From NCBI GenBank assembly GCA_049700155.1, contig JBNAVX010000048.1, positions 1-18,157 of the forward strand: DNA of 18,157 nt, in the 5' to 3' direction. Positions 12,660 to 18,157 of this stretch are shown piece after piece (position 1 is the first letter of the stretch; every line of letters starts with the position of its first letter). The stretch is from JACAEY01 sp049700155 (GTDB taxonomy: Bacteria > Nitrospirota > Thermodesulfovibrionia > Thermodesulfovibrionales > SM23-35). Position numbers and translations under genes: made by a program. Below the pieces are notes generated by a model. That model was not told where the DNA came from. It searched no databases and was given only the letters and a program-made list of their open reading frames with translations.

Positions 12660-14238
12660 GACTTAAGGACTCAAAAGCAAAAGGAATCTTCTCTATAATA
12701 TCTGCTGCTATAAGGGAATGTTCTCCTTTCTCAGATGCTGCGATGTCGCCTGCTAATCCGTGCATATAAACTCCAAGAATAGATGCATGAATTGGAGATA
12801 ATCTCTGGCTTAAAAATCCTGAGATAATACCTGTTAGAACATCTCCTGTTCCTGCAGATGCCATCCCGGGATTGCCTGTAGAATTGATATATAACCTTCC
12901 ATTGGGCTCAGCAATAACAGTTGGAACACCTTTCAGCACAAGATAAACTCCTGTTTCTTTAGAAAAAGAAAGGGCTACATTGATTCTATCTTTTTCTATA
13001 TCCTGGACACTGATGTTAATCCTGCTTTTTCCTCCTTTAGCAAAGAGGGTTGAGGGAGGATTCAGAAGTCTTGCCATCTCACCAGGATGAGGAGTGAGAA
13101 TTATTGGGGACTTTGCTTTCGAAAATACAGCCTTCTCACCCATCAGGGAATTTATTCCATCAGCATCTATTACCATAGGAACAGTCGAATCCTTAATTAA
13201 TTTTTTAAGTAATTTTTTTGTATCAGAACTGACACCGATACCCGGTCCTACAGCCAGAATCGTTGCCTTATCATTCAAAAAATCCATTATGACCTTTGTA
13301 GCTTTTTGAGACAATGTGCCATCTCCTCTATCAGGTAGGGAAATCGTCATCTCTTCTGTAACACGTGATTGGAATATATCAGAAAGAGATTCAGGTACTC
13401 CTAATGTAACAAGTCCTGCACCTGTCCTCAGACATGCTTTAGCTGTCATGAGAGCTGCGCCTGTCTTCCCTTTTGAGCCAGCAACGACGAGCACATGCCC
13501 GTAATTACCTTTATGCGAATACCTTGCTCTCAGGGGTATTAAAGGAGAGACATTATCTTTCACAAGTAGCTCAACTTGTAACTTTTCTGAACTCAATAAT
13601 TCTTTTGGGAAACCTATATCTTCAACAAAGAGTCTTCCAGAATACTTAGCACCTGGATAAAGGAGGTGTCCCCTCTTTGGAAGCCCGAATGTAACTGTAT
13701 AATCTGCTTCTATAGCTACTCCCATTATCTGTCCCGTGTCAGAAGAGATGCCCGAAGGAATATCTACTGAAATGACCTTTGCTTTAGATTTATTAATGAG
13801 ATTAATAACATCAGCCATCGGTCCAGTAATATTCTTACTGAGACCTGTGCCCAGAAGTGCGTCAACAATAAGAGTATCACTTGTTAAAAAAGATGAGTGA
13901 TCAGAAATTAATTCATTTAAAGAATGAGTCTTAAGACCGAGTCTGGATATAATCTTATACTGTAAGAGTGCATCACCTTTTAATTCTTCTGGTTTGTTTG
14001 TGAGAAAAACCCTGACCTCCCACCCATCGTTATATAAGTTTCTTGCAACAACCAAACCATCTCCACCATTATTACCACTGCCAGCAATTACAATGACTTT
14101 TCCTGGACTGAATATTTCTTTAATCCTTGAAGTGACTGCAAGTCCTGCCCTCTCCATAAGCACATAGCTTGGAATACCATACTCATCTATCGTTTTATTA
14201 TCAATATATCGCATCTCCTCAGCAGTAACAACCTTCAT
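12652..14238 (-). CDS. nnr: Bifunctional NAD(P)HX epimerase/dehydratase
   Basis: The 528-residue fusion repairs hydrated NADH and NADPH. The N-terminal epimerase domain (residues about 1-215) shows MRYIDNKTIDEYGIPSYVLMERAG and the Rossmann loop GSGNNGGDGLVVARNLY, with DALLGTGL and SVDIPSGISSDTG. The C-terminal ribokinase-like ADP-dependent dehydratase domain (about 230-520) has VVAGSKGKTGAALM, LAVGPGIG, ILTPHPGEMARLL and the catalytic GMASAGTGDVLTGIISGFL. Length and layout are those of E. coli YjeF-type fusions. The start overlaps the acpS stop (ATGA), a common pairing in bacteria. It ends in TGA, evidence that UGA is a normal stop in this genome. Confidence 0.97.
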   Translation of the reverse strand: MKVVTAEEMRYIDNKTIDEYGIPSYVLMERAGLAVTSRIKEIFSPGKVIVIAGSGNNGGDGLVVARNLYNDGWEVRVFLTNKPEELKGDALLQYKIISRLGLKTHSLNELISDHSSFLTSDTLIVDALLGTGLSKNITGPMADVINLINKSKAKVISVDIPSGISSDTGQIMGVAIEADYTVTFGLPKRGHLLYPGAKYSGRLFVEDIGFPKELLSSEKLQVELLVKDNVSPLIPLRARYSHKGNYGHVLVVAGSKGKTGAALMTAKACLRTGAGLVTLGVPESLSDIFQSRVTEEMTISLPDRGDGTLSQKATKVIMDFLNDKATILAVGPGIGVSSDTKKLLKKLIKDSTVPMVIDADGINSLMGEKAVFSKAKSPIILTPHPGEMARLLNPPSTLFAKGGKSRINISVQDIEKDRINVALSFSKETGVYLVLKGVPTVIAEPNGRLYINSTGNPGMASAGTGDVLTGIISGFLSQRLSPIHASILGVYMHGLAGDIAASEKGEHSLIAADIIEKIPFAFESLSHE

Positions 14239-14627
14239 ATCCCTTCACCTCTATCGCCTTTTTCCAAAATAACGCATGCAATGCCATAATCATGTTCATG
14301 GCTCAGACTGAGATGTGCATCTTTTATATTTTGTTCATTGAAAAAATCATAAAGTCTTCCTCTTACCTTTATAACAGGTTTTCCAATGTCAACATTAACA
14401 ACTTCTATCTCTTTCAGAGAGACTGAATTTATAGAACCTACAGCCTTTATCAGAGCCTCTTTTGCAGCGAATCGGACTGCGAGAGAAAGGAAAGGGTCTT
14501 TTTTTTCATAACAGTAAGATATTTCTCCTTCGGTAAATACCCTCTCAAGAAACTTTTCCCCCCATTTCTGTACCACCTGTTTAATCCGCTCTATTTTGAC
14601 AATGTCTATGCCTATACCATATATCAT
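14235..14627 (-). CDS. acpS: Holo-[acyl-carrier-protein] synthase
   Basis: AcpS transfers 4'-phosphopantetheine from CoA to apo-ACP, needed for fatty acid synthesis. The 130-residue protein shows GIGIDIVKIERI (residues 4-15, Asp8 for Mg binding), RVFTEGEISYC (28-38) and RFAAKEALIKAVG (53-65, Glu58), with the C-terminal SLSHEHDYGIACVIL. These are the full set of family motifs. It is the first gene of the minus-strand housekeeping operon and starts 18 bases after a good -10 element. It ends in TGA overlapping the nnr ATG. Confidence 0.97.
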   Translation of the reverse strand: MIYGIGIDIVKIERIKQVVQKWGEKFLERVFTEGEISYCYEKKDPFLSLAVRFAAKEALIKAVGSINSVSLKEIEVVNVDIGKPVIKVRGRLYDFFNEQNIKDAHLSLSHEHDYGIACVILEKGDRGEGI

Positions 14628-14644
14628 GCAAAATACTATTTAAA

Positions 14645-14673
14645 ATCATAACCATTTTATTTTTCTAAGGCAA
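14645..14673 (-). promoter_or_regulatory. Candidate promoter of the acpS-to-mtgA operon
   Basis: On the minus strand TTGCCT (14668-14673) and TATGAT (14645-14650) are spaced by 17 bases, a good sigma-70-like match. The -10 lies 17 bases before the acpS ATG, implying a very short leader, which fits the absence of a ribosome binding site there. A TATAAT at 14705-14710 on the plus strand could serve the divergent gene at 14765, but it lacks a clear -35. Confidence 0.5.
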
Positions 14674-14764
14674 GCAAAATCAGTATTTATATATATCCAA
14701 GATTTATAATATGGATATGTTAAACTAAAATAAGCTAATATCTTAATAAAATTAGGAGGCCAAT

Positions 14765-14950
14765 ATGAGTATTCTGCCTGAAGGCGAACAGTTAAGAAAG
14801 GCTGTTAGATGGATATCAGAGGAACGACAGGAAAGAAAAGATACAAATCTTGCAAAATTAATAAATGAAGCATGTATAAGGTTTGATTTATCTCCTTCTG
14901 ACGCTGAGTTCCTTTCAAGGTTTTTTTCTGAAAAAGGTCAAGAAAAATAG
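14765..14950 (+). CDS. Small hypothetical protein before der
   Basis: A 61-residue charged, probably helical protein (LRKAVRWISEERQERKDTNLAKLINEA...) with no membrane segment, no cysteine pair and no motif I can name. I believe similar small ORFs occur in Nitrospirota and Desulfobacterota, but cannot place a family. The coding call rests on a strong AGGAGG ribosome binding site with proper spacing to ATG and on position: it lies alone between divergent promoters and der, with its TAG only 14 bases before the der start. The C-terminal part (LSPSDAEFLSRFFSEK) looks like an amphipathic helix. A regulator or leader-type role for der is a guess. Confidence 0.75.
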   Translation: MSILPEGEQLRKAVRWISEERQERKDTNLAKLINEACIRFDLSPSDAEFLSRFFSEKGQEK

Positions 14951-14965
14951 GTACAACTGTACCTA
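14948..14965 (+). promoter_or_regulatory. Hairpin across small-ORF stop and der start
   Basis: TAGGTAC-AACT-GTACCTA is a perfect 7-bp stem with a four-base loop. Its 5' arm begins with the TAG stop of the small ORF and its 3' arm ends on the A of the der ATG. No ribosome binding site lies in the usual window, and the only AGG is in the 5' arm 13 bases from the ATG. Ribosomes finishing the small ORF would melt the stem, so it could couple translation of the two genes. Confidence 0.5.
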
Positions 14966-16302
14966 TGCAGAAGCCAATTGTAGCAATAGTTGGAAGACCA
15001 AATGTTGGCAAATCTACACTCTTCAACAGAATGGTCGGGTCTCAAGTTGCAATCGTTGAAGATATACCAGGTGTCACGAGAGATAGAAATTATCGTGAAA
15101 TTGAATGGGAAGGGAAAAGGTTTATTGTTATAGACACTGGAGGTTTTTATCCGGAACCTCCTGATGACATATTTGCTCAAATAAGGGAACAAGCTATCTT
15201 TGCTATTGAAGAAGCTGATATTATCATACATCTACTTGATGGTAAATCTGGGCTGACACCTTCTGATATCGAACTTGCAAGATTTCTTAGAACCTCAGGT
15301 AAAAAAATATTATGGGTTGTAAATAAGGTTGATGGACCAACACGCTTAGAAAGAATACATGATTTCTATGCAATTGGTGCTGATGAATTACTCCCGCTCT
15401 CTGCTGCAACAGGGTTTGGATACGATGATTTAATGGACAGGTTGACCTCCTTACTTCCCACGTTTGCTGAAGAAGAAATAGAATACCCAAAGATTGCTGT
15501 CGTTGGTAGACCAAATGTGGGTAAATCAACATTGATAAATACTCTTCTTGGCAAAAAAAGGATGATTGTCAGTCCTACTCCTGGGACAACAAGGGATTCA
15601 ATAGATAGCATATGTACTTATTATGGTAAGAGATATTTATTTATTGATACTGCTGGTCTCAGAAAAAAAAGCCGAATCGGTTATTCGATAGAAAGATTTT
15701 CTATGGTAAGGGCAATAAGGAGTATTGAAAGGTGTGATATAGCGATCGTTGTCATTGATGCAACAGAAGGAATAGTTGAACAAGATCAGAAGATAGCAGG
15801 AATGGTCAGTAGTTATGGGAAAAGTGCCATCTTTTTATTCAATAAATGGGACCTCATTAAACAACCTGAACAGGAATTTAAAAGACTTAATAAAGATTTC
15901 AAGATGAAACTATGGTTTATGCAATATTCACCACTACTGACTGTATCTGCAATAGAAAAAAAACGTGTAACAAAAGTTTTTCTCCTGATAGATGAAATAT
16001 TGCAAGAGAGAAAAAAAAGGATACCAACTGCAGAACTTAATAATTTTTTCAATGAGTTATTATCAAAGATATCCTTACCTGTGTATAAAGGCAAACCAAT
16101 AAAAATATACTATATAACTCAGGTAAAGACCGAGCCACCTGTCTTTGTGTTCTTTACTAATTATCCCTCAGCATTTACAGATATCCATCTTCGTTATATA
16201 GAAAAATGTATAAGAGAAAGATTTTTATTCAAAGGAACGCCGATAAGGATTTATGCAAGAGGTAAAGAAGGAATAAATAAAGGCAAAATTGAAAAATCTT
16301 AA
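14965..16302 (+). CDS. der: Ribosome biogenesis GTPase Der
   Basis: Der (EngA) is an essential double GTPase in 50S subunit assembly. The 445-residue protein has the first G domain at about 1-165 (GRPNVGKSTLFNRM, DTGG, NKVDG) and the second at about 175-345 (GRPNVGKSTLINTL, DTAG, NKWD), followed by the KH-like C-terminal domain to 445. Length and order match the family. Translation may be coupled to the preceding small ORF through a hairpin, and the end overlaps the start of the YihY-type gene by 14 bases. Confidence 0.98.
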   Translation: MQKPIVAIVGRPNVGKSTLFNRMVGSQVAIVEDIPGVTRDRNYREIEWEGKRFIVIDTGGFYPEPPDDIFAQIREQAIFAIEEADIIIHLLDGKSGLTPSDIELARFLRTSGKKILWVVNKVDGPTRLERIHDFYAIGADELLPLSAATGFGYDDLMDRLTSLLPTFAEEEIEYPKIAVVGRPNVGKSTLINTLLGKKRMIVSPTPGTTRDSIDSICTYYGKRYLFIDTAGLRKKSRIGYSIERFSMVRAIRSIERCDIAIVVIDATEGIVEQDQKIAGMVSSYGKSAIFLFNKWDLIKQPEQEFKRLNKDFKMKLWFMQYSPLLTVSAIEKKRVTKVFLLIDEILQERKKRIPTAELNNFFNELLSKISLPVYKGKPIKIYYITQVKTEPPVFVFFTNYPSAFTDIHLRYIEKCIRERFLFKGTPIRIYARGKEGINKGKIEKS

Positions 16303-17107
16303 ATTAATACTGAAAAGCTTTGGAGACTTTTTTAAAGATGGTGGTATAATGCTCGCAGGTTCTATCTCTTACTTTACGATGATGGCTCTTGTTCCATTTT
16401 GTTTATTTCTTGTAACAATATTTGGATATCTTCTCGGACATTATCAGGGGTTTTACAATTTTTTATACAGTAAATTAATAGATTTTTTCCCTGTCATAAC
16501 TTCAGGTATTACAAACGAGCTCAGGAAACTTATCGCTTTTAAAGGGATAGGAACTCTGAGCATATTTCTTTATGGAATACTATCATATCAGGTATTTTCA
16601 TCTCTTGAGAATGCATTGAATGTTGTATTCAAGGTCAAGAAAAAAAGACATTTTTTCTGGTCTATTATCATAGCCATTATTATGATTACATTATTTATTG
16701 TCATTATCCTTGTATCTTTTCTTGCAACTTCTATCATCCCATTTTTAAAGATATTAAAACCTTTATTCCCTCAATTGAAGATTGGTTTGACAATGGGGTT
16801 TTTGATAGGTTATTTTATACCTTTTTTTATAGTACTTTTCACTATTACTGCATTATACATCTTCCTTCCTAAAACTAAGGTCAAAATTTCTCATGCATTC
16901 AAAGGTGCTGTTTTCACAACCATATTTCTTGAGATAGCAAAACATCTATTTACTTACTATGTGAGGAGTATTGCAAAATTAGGCACCATATATGGCTCAC
17001 TTACAGCTTTTGTAGTCTTTTTATTATGGGTCTTTTATTCATCTTGTATTCTTTTGATTGGGGCAGAAATAGTACATAATCAGGGTAGTTCCAAGAATAA
17101 GAAATAG
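16289..17107 (+). CDS. YihY/BrkB-family inner membrane protein
   Basis: A 272-residue protein with about six hydrophobic helices. The N-terminal block LAGSISYFTMMALVPFCLFLVT (residues about 21-42) and the C-terminal GTIYGSLTAFVVFLLWVFYSSCILLIGAEI are signatures of the family once annotated as ribonuclease BN. That name is an error in old annotation, and the family's transport or envelope function is unsettled. A lysine-rich loop (about 117-122) and an R/K-rich tail fit inside-positive topology. The start is TTG with AAAGG five bases upstream, inside the last codons of der. Confidence 0.92.
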   Translation: MKNLKLILKSFGDFFKDGGIMLAGSISYFTMMALVPFCLFLVTIFGYLLGHYQGFYNFLYSKLIDFFPVITSGITNELRKLIAFKGIGTLSIFLYGILSYQVFSSLENALNVVFKVKKKRHFFWSIIIAIIMITLFIVIILVSFLATSIIPFLKILKPLFPQLKIGLTMGFLIGYFIPFFIVLFTITALYIFLPKTKVKISHAFKGAVFTTIFLEIAKHLFTYYVRSIAKLGTIYGSLTAFVVFLLWVFYSSCILLIGAEIVHNQGSSKNKK

Positions 17108-17123
17108 TTTTATATAATAAAAT

Positions 17124-17288
17124 ATGATGGATTTAATCGGGAAGAATGTTGAAATAGATACAGTAGATATAATCTATACTGGCAGACTTATAGAAATAGG
17201 GGAAGATGAAGTTTATATAGAATCAGGCATAGGATGTGTTGTTATCCCCACCGAAAAGATTGCATACATTCGTGAAAAAGAAGATTAA
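17124..17288 (+). CDS. Small conserved-looking hypothetical protein
   Basis: A 54-residue ORF starting at ATG 17124 (a second in-frame ATG follows at once) and ending at TAA 17288. The product LIGKNVEIDTVDIIYTGRLIEIGEDEVYIES...CVVIPTEKIAYIREKED alternates short strands, like a small SH3/Sm-like barrel (RNA-binding or regulatory), which is only a fold guess. It follows the YihY-type gene by 16 bases on the same strand. No strong ribosome binding site is seen. Its stop overlaps the rsmE stop by 4 bases, leaving no room for a terminator between the convergent genes. I recall similar short proteins in related bacteria but no name. Confidence 0.7.
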   Translation: MMDLIGKNVEIDTVDIIYTGRLIEIGEDEVYIESGIGCVVIPTEKIAYIREKED

Positions 17289-18067
17289 CCTAAATCTCCA
17301 AGCAAGAACTGCACTAATGCTATCGCAGAAATCGCAGCAGTCTCAGCCCTTAATATCCTTTTACCTAAGGAAGTAATAATAAATCCTTTCCTTTCAGCTA
17401 AAGATGCTTCTCCTTTTGTAAAACCTCCTTCAGGACCTATCAGAATAAATGCGGGTGAATGGGTGAATGGGTGAATGGGTGAAGAGAAGAATTTATGGAC
17501 AACTTCTTTTAATGATAATCCTCCCTCTTCCCAAAAAATTAAGCCAGTTATTTCTTTGTTTCCCTGTGTCCCAGTTTTAAGATTTTCATTCAATCGGTCT
17601 ATTTTTTCAAAGAATTGGTTAAGTCTTAGAGGCTCATGAATAATAGGAACTATGGTTCTTCCGGACTGTCTTGTTGCTTCCTCGGCTATCCTTCTCCAGC
17701 GTGCTACCTTCCTTGTTTCTCTTGGGTGACTTCTTTCAGTAATAAGAGGTATTATTTCTTTAACACCTAATTCTGTTGTTTTCTGGATAACCATATCCAT
17801 CTTCTGACCTTTAAGGATTCCCTGTGTAAGAATAATATTTACTGGAGATTCTGCGTTGCACTGAAATTTTTCCACAACTTCTACAATAACCTCTTTTCTA
17901 TTAACCTTTATTATTTCTGAACTAAAACAGTTTCCTCTTCCATCAAAAATGATAAGTTCATCCCCTTTTTTGCATCTGAGGACTGATATTAGATATCTTG
18001 CCTTTTCTGCAGTGATTGATATCTGCCCTTCTTTAATAAATATATCTGGAATGTATAGTCTTGGCAT
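17285..18067 (-). CDS. rsmE: 16S rRNA m3U1498 methyltransferase RsmE
   Basis: RsmE methylates N3 of U1498 in 16S rRNA using SAM. The 260-residue protein has the N-terminal PUA-like domain (about 1-70, including the HVLR-like YLISVLRCKKGDELIIFDG) and the C-terminal SPOUT knot with LIGPEGGFTKGEASLAERKG and the closing LGKRILRAETAAISAI. Between them TTELGVKEIIPLITERS is typical. Two stretches look inserted: NENLKTGTQGNKEIT at about 165-179 and SSPIHPFTHSPA just before AFILIGPEGG, the second encoded by an array of 8-bp repeats. Length is slightly above the usual 240-250 for this reason. The frame is intact, so the gene is probably functional. Confidence 0.95.
   Translation of the reverse strand: MPRLYIPDIFIKEGQISITAEKARYLISVLRCKKGDELIIFDGRGNCFSSEIIKVNRKEVIVEVVEKFQCNAESPVNIILTQGILKGQKMDMVIQKTTELGVKEIIPLITERSHPRETRKVARWRRIAEEATRQSGRTIVPIIHEPLRLNQFFEKIDRLNENLKTGTQGNKEITGLIFWEEGGLSLKEVVHKFFSSPIHPFTHSPAFILIGPEGGFTKGEASLAERKGFIITSLGKRILRAETAAISAIALVQFLLGDLG
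17453..17484. repeat. Four tandem 8-bp repeats inside rsmE
   Basis: On the plus strand GGGTGAAT occurs three times followed by GGGTGAAG, four perfect or near-perfect units end to end. On the coding strand they specify Ser-Pro-Ile-His-Pro-Phe-Thr-His-Ser-Pro just before the SAM-binding knot motif. Eight is not a multiple of three, so loss or gain of one unit would break the frame and only changes of three units keep it. Confidence 0.9.
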
Positions 18068-18157
18068 TATTTATATTATATTAACCCACTTAATTCATAA
18101 ATTTATGAGTAATTGGCAGATGCAGTATTCTCGCTCATTCTCGGCTCGATTAGAATC
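18068..18157. other. Region upstream of rsmE with AT-rich palindrome
   Basis: This 90-base end of the window has no confident gene. TCATAAATTTATGA at 18095-18108 is a perfect 14-base palindrome about 30 bases upstream of the rsmE ATG, where an operator could lie, but AT-rich chance is plausible. The last 40 bases are higher in GC and contain ATTCTCGCTC and ATTCTCGGCTC side by side, a short imperfect repeat. They might be the end of a neighbouring gene, but I cannot support one. Confidence 0.3.

Noticed and set aside
12331..12666. 111-residue plus-strand ORF opposite pgeF
   Set aside because: Mirror frame of pgeF with no domain and no ribosome binding site.
17453..17484. CRISPR-like array
   Set aside because: Units are 8 bp, end to end, with no spacers, and lie within the rsmE frame.

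Overview
The window is AT-rich bacterial DNA with 26 protein-coding genes, no rRNA or tRNA that I could recognise, and no CRISPR array or insertion sequence. The mix of genes (ArsEFG-like arsenical genes, HypC, an FmdE-family protein, UGA-recoded genes, short degenerate tandem repeats between and inside genes) suggests an anaerobic or microaerophilic bacterium of the Nitrospirota/Desulfobacterota type. That placement is an inference from gene content, not a phylogenetic result.

Region 1 (about 100-6938, all on the minus strand) reads as one arsenic/thiol-metabolism operon. In transcription order it holds: a thioredoxin-fold protein with an in-frame UGA, ArsR repressor, ACR3 arsenite efflux pump, a two-domain universal stress protein, a HesB/IscA-like protein with an in-frame UGA, a PF03773-type permease (ArsP-like), ArsF-like, ArsG-like and ArsE-like proteins (membrane thioredoxin, CcdA-like permease, small thioredoxin), HypC, and a TauE/SafE-type transporter. 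A candidate promoter with an inverted repeat in its spacer lies upstream at about 7024-7052.

The main discovery is that two genes of this operon look like selenoprotein genes. In both, a UGA sits exactly where the family has or may have a redox cysteine, the reading frame continues with family-like sequence to a proper stop, and a hairpin of bacterial SECIS form (G-rich apical loop 17 or 21 nt after the UGA) follows. Ordinary gene calling truncates one of them and misses the other entirely. Several other genes here end in UGA (nnr, acpS, the uracil-DNA glycosylase gene), so UGA has not been reassigned genome-wide.

Region 2 (7083-14627, minus strand) is a tightly packed housekeeping operon, in transcription order acpS, nnr (NAD(P)HX repair), pgeF, tsaE, nadK, a family-4 uracil-DNA glycosylase gene, a HIT-family gene, an FmdE-family gene, argB and mtgA. 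Most junctions overlap or abut. Region 3 (14765-17288, plus strand) runs divergently from region 2 and contains a small unrecognised ORF, der, a YihY/BrkB membrane protein gene and a second small ORF. It meets rsmE (minus strand) tail to tail with a 4-nt stop overlap. A perfect 7-bp hairpin spans the stop of the first small ORF and the start of der. rsmE carries an in-gene array of 8-bp repeats.
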